Source: Oxyruncus cristatus
Taxonomy: Eukaryota > Chordata > Aves > Passeriformes > Cotingidae
Reading direction: 5' to 3'
NCBI GenBank assembly: GCA_013399855.1
Contig: VXAY01004335.1
Location: 68,184 to 132,183 of the forward strand
DNA length: 64,000 nucleotides
This document shows, in pieces, positions 24,871 through 36,288 of the stretch. Numbering within the stretch: the stretch's first letter is position 1; each line of letters starts with the position of its first letter. Both the position numbers and the translations under genes were made by a program. Below the pieces are notes generated by a model, which made no database searches, was not told where the DNA came from, and saw only the letters and a program-made list of their open reading frames with translations.

Positions 24871-26150
24871 CAATCACAGAATATACTGAGTTGGAAGAGA
24901 CCGACAAAGATCACCAAGTCCAAGCCTTAGCCCTGCACATGACCATCCCTGAGAGTCACACCATGTGCCTAAGAGTATCATGCTAATGCTTCTTGAACTC
25001 TGGCAGGTTTGGTGGTGTGACCACTTCCCTGGGGAGCCTGTTCCAGTGCCCAACCACCCTCTGGATAAAGAACCTTTTTGTAATACTCAACCTAAACCTC
25101 CCCGACACAACTTTGGGCTACTCCCTCAGGTCGTGTCATTGGTCACCACAGAGAAGAGATCGGTGCCTGTTCCTCCTCTTCCCCTCATGAGGAAATTGTA
25201 GACTGCAATGAGGTCTCCCTTTAGTCTCCTCTTCTCCAGACAGAACAGAAGTCAGCCACTCCTCATACGGCTTCCCCTCAAGGCCCTTCACCATCTCTGT
25301 TGCCCTCCTTTGGACACTCTTTAATAGCTTAATGTCTTTCTTATATTGTGGTGCCTAAAACTGCCACAATATTCAAGGTGAGGCCTCACCAGTGCAGAGC
25401 AGAGCGGGACAATCACCTCCCATGACCGGCTGGTGATGCTTTGCCTGATGCTGCCCAGGACACAGTCAGTCCTCCTGACTGCCAGGGAACTGCTGATTCA
25501 TATTCAACTTGCCACTGATCAGGACTCCCAGGTCCCTTTCCGTGCACTACTTTCCAGCATCGCATTCCCCAGTCTGTATGAACATCCAGGGTTGCCCCGT
25601 TCCAGGTGCAGAATCTGACACTTCCCTTTGTTGAACTTTGGTTGGTGATTGCCCAGCCCTCTAATTTGTCAATGTCTCTCTGCAGGGCCTCCCTGCCTTT
25701 GAGGGAGTCAACAGTTCCTCCTACTTTTGTGTTGTCTGCAAACTTGCTTCGAATCCCTTCCAATCCTGCATCCAAGTCATTTATGAAGATGTTGAAGAGC
25801 ACAGGGCCTGAGATGGAGCCCTGCAGAACCCCATTAATTGGCAGTCTGATGTTACCCCATTCACTATTACTCTCTGTGCTTGACCCTTGAGCCAAAAGCT
25901 CACCCACCACATGACATGTTTATCCAGCCGTGTGCTGGATATTTTGTCCAGAAGGATCGTGTGAGAGACAGTATCGAAAGTTTTACTGAAATCTAAAAGA
26001 TTACATCAGCTGGCTTCCCTTGATCAACTTGGTGGATTATCTGGTCAAAAAAGAAATGAGGTTTGATTACAGGACTTTCCTCTCGTGAGGCCATGCTGAC
26101 TGTGACCAACAACTGCAGGTCCTCTTTCTTGCCCTTCTTGAAAATTGCTG
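24871..26150 (-). mobile_element. CR1 LINE, ~1.28 kb, with the C-terminal part of ORF2
   Basis: This is the longest CR1 copy in the window. On the minus strand it runs from about 26150 (diverged reverse-transcriptase coding sequence) to the 3' end at 24871, which reads CTCAGTATATTCTGTGATTG. The middle encodes RT motifs and the 3' part is the usual CR1 terminal region. The 5' end of the full ~4-5 kb element, including the endonuclease domain, is missing. It is much GC-richer than the flanks. Plus-strand frames at 24965-25201 and 25606-25890 are by-products. Confidence 0.93.
25413..25910 (-). pseudogene. CR1 ORF2 reverse-transcriptase fragment, inactive
   Basis: A 165-aa frame inside the CR1 at 24871-26150. 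Residues 27-50 show the RT palm motif region ([19 protein letters not shown]) and residues 57-60 read FADN, where CR1 and related LINEs have FADD. The second of the two catalytic aspartates is therefore Asn (codon at 25731-25733). From about residue 92 the frame departs from the CR1 protein, and the expected KFNKGKC...LHL continuation lies in another frame, so there is also a frameshift near 25640. In its family the enzyme copies the LINE RNA at a nicked target site. This fragment cannot do so: it has lost the N-terminus, a metal ligand and the frame. Confidence 0.9.
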
Positions 26151-27461
26151 CAATAGGGAAAAAGATCCAGACATTTACACTGCAAGTTTCTTAAGCCAAA
26201 GGATAGTTCTTCATGTTTTTGTGGTGAATGGTTATACAAAAGAAGCAATAATAAAGTTATGGAAGGGACAGTTTGTTGTGTTTGATATAAGGATTTAGCA
26301 GAAATCTTGTTTACTCTGGAATTTTATTTGCTTCTACTGAATGCCAAGATTCTTGTTAGACACATAAAATTATTTCAGAAATTTTAAAAGTACAGTGTGT
26401 TTTTCAGGAGGATGCCGTATTTTTAAATATGTATTAATATCTTTAATATTAATTTCCATGAGAATTCCCAGAGTACTGTGGTACTGATTGCCTATGAACT
26501 TGCTAAGTTTCCTGTAATGTTGCTGTGATAACTATGGTCTTAGATTATGTAAGACATGGATGTTTACAAAGTCAGAACATCATAGTAAAGTTAGAATAGA
26601 CAATCTCATGGCAAAGGAGAGCAAAAATCTCAGTTGCTCTCATCCAGTTGACCTGAATTATTTGGAGGAAAGAGAACTGTTTACATTCATAAAAGAGAAC
26701 TGTTTACTTTCATAGTACAATTAGATTAGACAAGATATATCCTAAAATAGATATCTGAAACTGGTTGAAGAGTTCGAGTTGCACCACAAAAAGTAGCTGC
26801 AATGTGTTACTTTTGCTTGGAACTGTACTCTGGAGTCTGTTTTCCTTGTGTTTAGTCCACCTCTAAATACATTAATCCCAGCCAGATTTATCTGCTTAGT
26901 CTGTAACTTTTCTTGGTATTTCCTCATTGTGAGTATTAGTGTTAAGGAGCTCTGTTCTCTGCATGGTCAGTCATTAAGGCCAGAACAAGAAAAACAGTTT
27001 CCCTAAGACCATACTGTGTTTTTCTGCTGGTCTGTCACCAGCTCACACCTGCTGTTTGAACTGCTGTATCAAGTGCAATATGTTTCAAACACATCAGCTA
27101 CAGGATTTCTGAAGTTGCCTCCCTCCTCTTTCAGACTGATTAATACTTTATTTCTTCTAACTCCACAGAAGAATCACTGAAGAGCAATGCTTGCAAATTA
27201 AATGTTTGCTCTTTCATTTTTCAACACAAGCTTTTGCTAATGTCTTTACTAATTATTTAGGCATAAGCTAGAGGCCCTACCTAACCTTAAGGTAGAAGTG
27301 AAGGTCGGTGCATAGACCCCGGCTAATACAGTGACTCTTCTGAAGACAGACACTGAGCACAGCAGATCCACCCCAGGGGTGAGCTGTGCAAACCACTAGA
27401 AACTTCCTGGGGTGTGGGTGTGCTCTGCTCTCCCTAGGGGCACTTGTTTCCAGATGCGATT
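26151..27461. other. Noncoding stretch with a 23-bp tandem duplication
   Basis: Mostly unique sequence. A two-copy 23-bp repeat lies at 26669-26714. From about 27290 the GC content rises toward the next CR1 and could be diverged CR1 sequence, but I cannot align it convincingly. Confidence 0.5.
26669..26714 (+). repeat. 23-bp tandem duplication (2 copies)
   Basis: AAAGAGAACTGTTTACATTC followed by ATA at 26669-26691 is repeated at 26692-26714 with one substitution. It is probably replication slippage. Confidence 0.9.
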
Positions 27462-27655
27462 ACAGGCCTGGAGGAACAGACTCCCCAACAAAGTAGGCAC
27501 AGCATCAAGCCTGCCTGAGTTCAAGAAGTGTGTGGACAATACTCACAAGCACATGGTGTCATTCTTGGGGCTGTCCTGTGCAGAGCCAGGAGTCGGACTT
27601 TGATGATGGTTGTGGGTCCCTTCCAAATCAGGATATTCGATGCTTCTATGATTCC
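27462..27655 (+). mobile_element. CR1 LINE, 3' end (5'-truncated)
   Basis: This holds CR1 3'-region blocks in order: AGTTCAAGAAGTGTGTGGAC, CACATGGTGTCATTCTTGGG, CTGTCCTGTGCAGAGCCAGG and GGGTCCCTTCCAAATCAGGA, ending TTCTATGATTCC. It belongs to the CR1 type whose 3' end gives 'caggatattctatgatt'. Open frames at 27412-27603 and 27530-27727 are by-products. The GC-richer 27290-27461 just upstream may be a diverged continuation. Confidence 0.9.
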
Positions 27656-30600
27656 AAATGGCAGAAAACTGATATCTTTGGTAAATATTTGAACCGAAGT
27701 GTAAGACCAGGTTTCAGCTCAATTTGAATGAATGTTAGTTTTCCGGTCTCTGATGTGTTTTGTTTGTACATAAAATATTTGTGCTGCAGAAGAAATATCT
27801 CTTTTACTCAGTAATACACTTAGTCACTAAATCACAGCAAGACTTGACTCATTAAATACTTACATACTTACATTTATTATACATTGTGTTTTCTGCTGTT
27901 AATGCCTCTTTATATTTATATTTCTGCCTATTTGTAAATGTTCTCAGTTGGATAATGGTCGCACATATTTTTTAGTTTCCAAAATAGAACATCAGTGGAA
28001 TTGGTTATTGTTTGCATAATCTGAAAGAAAAATTTTATTTTAATGAAATAAACTGTAAATAAGAGTCTTTGAACAAGTACTTAATTGTTTAGTGGTATCA
28101 ACTGGTATGATGATCTGTTGCGGTAGTGTTAATGAGGAATTTTAAGCATTTGGCAGCAGAAGTGTTAAAGCCAGGAGTTAGTGGATGAATCAGCTACTAA
28201 AGTTGCACTTTTAAAACATTAAAAGAAATTGTTACTTCTATAAAAATAAAAGAAACCATGACACTTTTCTGATCTTTGCTTCCCACCTTGTTGTTTTGCA
28301 TTTAGTCAATGAATTGTTTTGTGTTATTTAAGTGAGAAGTTTTAGAGAATCCTCTAAGTTGAGTAAGCAGAAAATAGTAATTGCAGTATTGGGGGAATAT
28401 AATTATTCAGTCTTCTGTAAAAAACAGTGCTGCTGAAAAACATGTATCCCTTTGTATATTCTAGACAAACAGATGACTCAGGGGTAGGATTTTCAAAAAA
28501 TGTAGGTATTGTATAAAGCTAGTCTAGATTTTTGGTATTTTGAAGTCACAGATTATGGGTATCCTTCTTGAAAAATGTCAGCTCCATTTCAAAACAAATC
28601 GCAGATTCTTAGGCTTAGATTCTTAAGGGATAAGTGATATCTCTGTAGGTAGACTAGGTACCAAGAAATTATCAAAATTTCTAACTAGCTTCCTCTGTCT
28701 CCATAAAGATGGCTCTATGGGCCAGCATAAATGACATCATGTAATGACACATGCAGCTTGAAAGTTTGACAACTGTAATACTCATAAAATTTGAGTAAAA
28801 ACTGATGTCTTGTGTTTCCACTTAAACAATTGGCATTGCAGAAGAATTGTCCATTTTACTCTCTAATTCACTTTTCTGACATACCTGTACATGCAGTGAG
28901 ACCAGGTGCTTCTGAGGTTCTTTGAGTACAGTTCTGTCATGATTTGAGACATTTCAAAGTAGTAGAGTGTGTTTTGGATGTGAGAAATGGCTGAAATCAA
29001 CATGTAGATTCAGGAGCTGTAATCTACCACTCACCTAACATTCCCAGCATCTGGTTCATCAGGTTCTTGACAATCATAGTTCTGAGATTTAACCATCCCC
29101 CATGGCCAACACTAAATATGGTATTTGTGTTTCAGCAAGATTCACCTTGTAAAACTGAACAAAATAATATTAAATGGAAATAACATATTAATGGTGCAAG
29201 GAGGTTATCCTTTAGGAGGAACTGTCATGCTGCAAAGGTATGATGTTACCTCTTCATTTTTCAGTCTATTTCTCGTAACAGAGCCTGTATTGAAAATCTC
29301 ATATTATACAAACAGTAATAAAATTTGCAATAAAGAATGTATCTGTTGCTTCTAACTAGTTTCTTTTTTTTTAGATATTGATTTTATTGATGTAAATTTA
29401 GCTAGTCAAATTGTTAAAATGCATGTCAACCCCACTTTTTGATGAAAAGATAGATTAGTCTTTTTTTTAAATATTTTTTTTTCTCTTGGAATAGTTTTGC
29501 TTTAATTTTGCACTATATTATTTTTTTTTCCATACTGAAACAGTACCTCAGCTATGAGATATCTTCTTACCTTAGAATCTCATTTCTTGGATTGCAAAAC
29601 TTTCTTCACTGGTTTTAATTCAAAACTGGCAGCATTAGCAAAGGATGAGTTGGGCAGAATATCAAGGCCAAGTCATCTGTTAAAATTTTTCAGTTGCCCA
29701 TACTTTAGCTTGATTTGATGTTTTATGTTTCATAAAGTGTTCTAAAGTATCAACATAAAGATAGTAATAAAATAACTAAATATGAATACATTCTAATTTT
29801 CTCATTCTGTGATTACAGGTATAATATAAAATTGGTGTGGAAGAAAAGCAGCAAAATACAGCAAAACCTTATCAATTTGAACTGGCAGAGTCTTCACATT
29901 ATCACGTGCATGTGAAAACAAGAAATCAGCAAGCTAAAGACTCACAAAAATAACAAATGCTACCCAAGTCCTCCAAAAGCAAAGTACCCTTGTAGTGTGA
30001 GACCTTGTAAGTACATTCTCTGTGAAGTGGAGATAATATGGATTTTAGATACTTTTCTGCCTATTGATATTGCACATGCTGCCACAGAACACCTTATCAA
30101 TGAAAAAATATTAAATTTGAATCATATCAGCCTATTCCTTTCTGTCTCTGGGGCTCTCTGGCAGTTCTGATTGAAACACTTCTTTTTGCTAGCTTGTTCC
30201 ACTTTCTACCTAAATGTCTTTTTTTTTTTTATTTTTTTTTATTCTTGGAAACTTAGGCCAAGTCACTGGTTTCACACTGCTTCCTGCTGAGAAATATCTG
30301 AACATTTTTGTTTATATTTTTTTTGTCATTTATTCTGAACATCACATCCTGTGTTTATTTTTTACGGGCAATTTCACTTCTCTGGGAGACTGCAGATGTG
30401 ATAAGAGGGTGTTGATTTAAAGGCACGAGAGTGTGTGAGTAAAAATTCCAATTTTTTTTTTTTTTTACTATTTCCAAGGATAACCAAATACATGTCAGTA
30501 TTCTAAAAGAATTCTGTTCTATAACACCCAGACATGATGATGAATAGCTCATAAAAACATATTGCTGCAACCCCTGTTCTTAGTGTTCTCCCTCTGGCAG

Positions 30601-30869
30601 CAGAATGAAATTTGCTATTTTATGTATGAGAAGATTATCTAAGTCAAGACCATCTGCCTAATTCACCAGAGCATCCAACACTCTAAGGAGAATACAAGGG
30701 CTAAAGTTTTCCATCCATAGAAAGAAACAATTTCTCCATCTGTTATTGCATGGCTATCCCTGAGCTGAGTAACCAAATTAGGATTGCAAGGCTGCAGAAA
30801 TCATAGTGTCAAATTACCTTCATGCTAAGAGAAGAGTGAAGAAAAAATAGATTAAGCCATCCCTACCAC
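27656..30869. other. AT-rich noncoding stretch, one weak exon-like segment
   Basis: Unique sequence. 29819-30006 is bounded by splice-like sites on the plus strand and is listed separately. A minus-strand donor-like GTTAG|GTGAGTGG near 29033 and CTAAG|GTAAGAAG near 29570 have weak acceptors. Such sites are expected by chance in this length. Confidence 0.5.
29819..30006 (+). other. Exon-like segment, probably noncoding if real
   Basis: TTTTCTCATTCTGTGATTACAG precedes the segment as an acceptor-like site (22 nt seen, pyrimidine content moderate), and CCTT|GTAAGTAC follows as a strong intron-side donor. All three frames contain stops within the 188 nt, so it would be a noncoding or UTR exon. 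A chance match is likely. Confidence 0.12.
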
Positions 30870-30981
30870 ATTGTATCACTCATGTCTTCCTTATTACATC
30901 ATGCCGCTGAAATTTTCTTCAGTGGTAAAAACTTAAGTCAAAGATTTCTAAAAAGAAGTATTTTTTTTTTATTTTTTTTTT
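30870..30981 (+). repeat. Copy 1 of a ~105 bp exact duplication beside a single N
   Basis: ATTGTATCACTCATGTCTTC starts this block and it ends in a T-rich run; the same sequence follows at 30983. The one-base N at 30982 lies between them. I see no differences outside the T-rich end. This resembles an overlap the assembler failed to collapse. Confidence 0.95.
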
Positions 30982-30982
30982 N

Positions 30983-31085
30983 ATTGTATCACTCATGTCT
31001 TCCTTATTACATCATGCCGCTGAAATTTTCTTCAGTGGTAAAAACTTAAGTCAAAGATTTCTAAAAAGAAGTATTTTTTTTTATT
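30983..31085 (+). repeat. Copy 2 of the ~105 bp duplication
   Basis: This is identical to the start of 30870-30981. It continues into the right flank through a slightly different T-run (ATTTTGTTTG instead of the broken T-run next to the N). The T-rich stretch is a plausible cause of the failed merge. Confidence 0.95.
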
Positions 31086-34000
31086 TTGTTTGAACTAAGT
31101 TCTGCCTTCTAGTTTTTGTAGTTTATGAAATGGCTGCTGCAGATATTAATATCAAATAGGATCATATTAGTATGTATTCATGGTTATTACCTCACATAAT
31201 GATTTTTAACATTACAAAACTCCTCATTCATCACATGAATTAGGAGTTCATGTAGAGTAAAAGAATGTTATGAAAATTACTGTGTTTGTTCAAGGCTCAT
31301 TTTTCAAAAGTACTGTTTAGCTCACAGAAAGGATTATCAGAAATACGTTAAATGAAGATTGCATATCTAAATAATTAATAGAAGATTAACATAAATTGCT
31401 TCTATTCCTTATGAATTATTGACCTTTATTTATCTTGAAATATTTAAAATATAGCTATCCAGAAATCTAGGCACATGCAAAGGTTGTTTTGCTAGCAGAA
31501 TTTATATACAGAGTATCTTATGCCATTCCCTAAATCATGCAGAACAGAAACTTTTCTGATCTCTAAAATAAGTCCTTTTTTTCCATTGCCTCCATTTTGT
31601 TTCATTGGCAATTCTTTCCACAAGAAGAAAAGAGAAATTCAAACAGAAGGACAATTAAATTTGAACCTTAGAGAGCAAGTTCAAAGTGAAAAATTGAAAA
31701 TTGAAAATTGTTTGCTTCGCTTCCACGTTAGTGCTAAACTTCCAAGAGTCTTAGCCCATGTTTCAGCTGTTGTGTATTAACCCGGGAGATAAAATGCCAA
31801 ACTTATGGAAGATATCTTTCCTTTAGAGATATACATAGTACTATATGATATATTACTAAAAGTATTACTTTAGCAGAATATTTCTTTTATTTCCCATGAC
31901 AGCATTGTTGACCCTGAGTTTTCTATCCCTTACCCCACTCTGCATTAACTAGTAGAGAGGTCATCCTTGCTGAATAAAGCAGAATTTTTGGTGTCTGAAG
32001 AATATACCCTGTATAGGTTACCCTACACGCAGGAAATATGACACACTCTCATGGGGTATTATTGGAGTGGACAGACCATGAATTAACAGAAATTGACCTA
32101 GTGGACATTTCTTAGTCATGATCATGATTTATATGAGCTGCCTGGAAAGGGCTGAGAGAGAAGGCTATGAAAACAAACAAAATTCAGCATTTCCTCTTCT
32201 CCTAATCTTCCTTAAATTTTATCATGGCCTTATCAGATAAAGAAGTGATACATTCAGTGTCCTGGTACTGTCCAGGAGCATAGTAAAGTTGGGATTTAGT
32301 TCTTCCTTTTTCAATAACTACAATTCTTTGACCGTGGCAGCTTTTTCTTTGGGTACGCACCTTCATTTCCCCTTCTGTTGTCTGTATGATATGCTCCTAT
32401 AGAGACCATATATTGTCTTGGAGATGTGCAGTGCTTAAAACAAGAGAGGAATGAATAATGAAGTGTCTGTGAGATGATAAATTTCTGACTTTTCTAACCT
32501 AGAATTAATAAACAGGAGAAGACTTTAAAAAATGAATTAAAAAAAGGCAGTTTTGATGCGTTCAGGACATTAGAGCAATACAAGCAAGCTTATGGCTTTT
32601 TTGTCCTGTTAAAAGCTTTCTTTTCTGCCCTCCTTTGAATGCACACACAGAGAATTGTACATGGACACAAGATATAAAAATAGCCAGTTTCTGCCTTTGA
32701 TTGAGGGAGAAAGACACAAGCCAGATTTATTGGCTGTCTAGAGACCTTATGTTCAGTTTTCTCTTGTCACATTCACACCAATTAAATGTGAGAGTTTGTA
32801 TGTTGTCCTATCTGTAAAGATGACAGCCAGATCCTTGTCTGGCTCATTTAATTGTCTCTGTGGAATAAGTTCCCTCAACCTTGTATGGCAAAGAGTATAC
32901 CTAGTGTAAAAACTCTCTTGCCTGAATATTTTCAAGAAAAGAAAGTTATTCAGAAAAAGTGATGTGTTGAGAGATGATTGCATTCCTTTCTCTCAAGTTA
33001 GCACAAGTTTTAAAAATGGAATCGAGAGACACGTTATTAAGTTGAAAGTGAAACACCGTATATAATACCTATTGTACCTATAAAGACATATATCACAACG
33101 AAGTGTTTGGGCCAGGTGGCCTTGCTAGCATATACAATGAAGTGCCTGTTGCTACCTGGAATGCACAATCAGAAACTGAACATCCAGTGAAGACATCGTG
33201 CTCCAAAATAAAATGTAAAGAAAAAAAGGAGGCAAAACATTATTTTCCCCCAGTCTTATTGCAAGACTTCTGTCTTCTGTTGCACCTGCTTTAAATATCT
33301 TTTATTCAGGATCAGGATATTAGCCAACTGCACCACAAGTTCAGGCAAGATATTTAGTACTTTTCCATATACATGAAAGCCTACAGCAGCTCTTCAATCT
33401 TTTTTAACAAGATTTAGTCAACAGTGGGAAAATCAGCTGACAAACTTTAAGCATGGACGTTGCTCCATAATTTGCCAGATTTTTTTAGACCAGGAAAACT
33501 GATGAAGCTCAGAAACTGTCCTCTCTTGAAATATTGTTTTCATAGGTATCAAGGGAATATGAGAACTAGAATGGTCTCAAGAATTCAGAGTAAATATAAA
33601 AATATTTGGAAAATCATACAGAAATTGATCTTTATATTAAATATTTCCTAAACAATCTTGAAATTTTAATCTCTCTACAAAACATTACATCAGTTTTTTA
33701 AAGCTGAATAATAATCTGTCTTTAAGTCATAAAGTACTGATTATAAAACTCAATGTTGGACTTCAAGTACTGTGTATTCTGATTTTTTCTGATGATTTCA
33801 TCTTTATTGTTGATTTTCTGCTTCATAATTGAAAATTCAGTCCTTTGTTATTCTATGATTCCTACTGTGAAGAAAACTGAGCTAACAGACAGTTACTTGA
33901 TTACAAGATGCTACAAAATTAAAAGACCTAGATTTGATAGTATTCCAACTAGAGATTTTTAAGAAACTCTGATAGTAGGTGCTAATGATGTCAATGAAAT

Positions 34001-34429
34001 TAATTGTATTTCCAATATATTTGGAGTCATGTGCAGTAGCTGTTGAAAGTGATATGTTTTCACTAGGATGGGTATTTTATGGGATACATGATGATGTCAT
34101 TACGCACACTATCTAGTATTATATTTAATTACTATCTCCAACAGCTTCATAAGTGTTGTTGAAAATAGATAAAGGTGTCAGAATCTGTTATAAAATACAA
34201 GCATAATGTGATTATTGCATTATTGTTCTGTTAATGAGAAAATGCATTTTTTGTTGTTGTTGTTTCAATGGAAGATCAGTGAAATTCTGAACTTTAGAAT
34301 CACAACTTCTTTGTATAAAACTTAAGCAGCAAAGTCCTTCTTTTTAACATTTCTTCTAATTTAAAATTTTCCCCATCACTTCTGTTTACTCGTCTGATAT
34401 GTAGAGTAAGGTCTACTTTCATTTTCCAG

Positions 34430-34700
34430 ATCCTTTCTGCTTTACTGATGCAGAGGAGGATGTCACCTCCAACTGCTAAGAATCATCTTTTTGCCAGTTG
34501 CAGCCATTTCGATCCGCTTGAAGTTAAAACAGATCTGTTCACTTTCTGACTACCACTCAGTACAGTTCAGTGAACGGCCAAACTGAAAAACAATTATAGA
34601 GCTCCTGAACCAACGATTTACATTTGCATCTTAGATTACTTTGAACGTTTTACCTCATTTTTTGAAGCAATTTTCCACCAAATCAGCAATACTGCGGCAG
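34430..34700 (+). other. Exon-like segment with strong splice sites, likely noncoding or UTR
   Basis: TCTACTTTCATTTTCCAG forms a good acceptor ending at 34429, and GCGGCAG|GTAAGTT forms a near-consensus donor at 34700/34701. The 271-nt interval carries stops in the frames I followed; the frame from its first base closes after about 39 codons, including an ATG at 34448. If real it would suit a 5'-UTR or lncRNA exon. It lies about 1.6 kb upstream of a plus-strand microexon-like site. Chance cannot be ruled out without RNA data. Confidence 0.22.
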
Positions 34701-36274
34701 GTAAGTTGTACTTTTCTGACACTTTCCACTTGCGTTTATAAAACAAGTTTTTATTCAGATCATGGACTATTTTAGGAGGTAGACATTACCTTACAGTTTT
34801 ATCCTAGGTTTTATTAGCAGGTGTGATATAGCATAATGATACAATAAATATTATTTATATCTGTAGACATCCTGTTACCAGTAACTTCCTCCTCTTATGG
34901 GTGGGATGAGTTAGAAAAGACACTATTTTTTATTTTTTTTCAGTGGCTTCTGTAGATTATTGATACTCATCCTTAGGTTCTCTGAAGAACAATGGTTCAA
35001 TTAGGCTTCTGTGATTTTGTTGATGGAAAATAAAGAATAATGCCTGCCACAAGGTAGTGCAGATTTTAAATGGTCATTATCTAGTAATATATGCTTATCT
35101 GAAAAAAAGGAAAAAATGTCAAGTGACCTGCCCCCTATAATGACTTTGCCTTTAAGTCCTAAAAACACTTTTCTGAGTTTTGGGAGATTATTTATTTTCT
35201 GCACTAGAAATATTCAGTACTCTGCCAGCAAGACAAAATATATTGCAATAGCTATCTAGCGTAGTGACTGTATTGTCATAGTTAATGATGCATTCCTGAT
35301 TTATTCCCTTACTGCAGTGAACAGTCATCTCCTTTTTGAACTTGGTGACTATAGACGTGCAAACCTTATTTATAAAACATAAAATGCAGGAGCAACTGAC
35401 CAATTTTCAGTTTCTAGGACCAAAGCAAAAGCTGTGTCTTATTGAGTGTAAAATACTTCAAAGGTAAAGAGCTTGTCCTAATTTCAACTGTCTTAGGTAT
35501 ATATTCTAAATTGCTCAGGGTAAAAAATTCAAATTCCATCTTTCTCATCTGTCCTTTTTGAAAGACAAAAATTGTTGTTGTCATTAAAACATTGAATTGA
35601 TCTAATAGCCCACAGTTCCATGGGTAATTTAAACTGGCCAATATTAGTAAATCAAATGAAGTGGGCAAAACCGGAAAGTCTAGAATTTAGACTTTATCAA
35701 TAAACAAAGTAATGTAAGAGACTGGTCTGTTCTATAAAATCTTTGACAACACACAATTTGACCACTTTGGAAATAATTAATATATAGGAAAAGGTGGGCT
35801 ATACCACTGCGTCAACTACATTCCAGTAGCTTCTGCCATCCCGTCCTGGCATAACAACAGTTCTCCCCAAAAATCATAAGCCTCCTTGCCCCAACATTTA
35901 GAAATAAAATGAAAGGGAACCAAAGGATTATGAAACCTCTACTTGCCTTGGAAAATTCCTCAGTGTTATCCTGGACATTCTGGTTGGAATTATGACTTCC
36001 ATCTCTTTTATTATTTTTCTAATTTACACCCATTCTGATTTCTTTTTTCCCCTTCTCCCTTCAGTTGTTCCTTTCCTATCTGAATCCTTCTTTATGTTTG
36101 AAAACAGCCTGACTTTGCCAGCCAAGACAGATTTTTGGCAGTACTTCTGTGAGCCTGTGACCAGAAAAGAAGTTGAAAGCAGTGCCTTAAACACTTTGAC
36201 ATTGACACAATTTTGCCAGATCTTGAAGCAGATGATAAAGCCACATGCTATACCTTTTTTTTTTTTTTCCCCAG

Positions 36275-36288
36275 CAGCAACCATGCAG
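36275..36288 (+). other. Microexon-like site (14 nt) containing an ATG
   Basis: A long pyrimidine tract (about 17 bases ending CCCCAG) is followed by CAGCAACCATGCAG and then GTGAGAAT. The acceptor is of the NAGNAG type, so a 14-nt or 11-nt exon is possible. The ATG has A at -3 relative to a start (AACCATGC). All of this is visible; use as an exon is speculative. Confidence 0.18.

Noticed and set aside
24965..25201. Plus-strand frames over the CR1 at 24.9-25.9 kb
   Set aside because: They are antisense readings of the CR1 element.
29033..29120. Minus-strand GTTAG|GTGAGTGG donor with a short protein-like frame (NYDCQEPDEPDAGN)
   Set aside because: No good acceptor upstream and the open frame is only about 25 codons.
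33850..33865. ATTCTATGATTCC, like a CR1 terminus
   Set aside because: The sequence on either side has no CR1 similarity, so the short match is probably chance.
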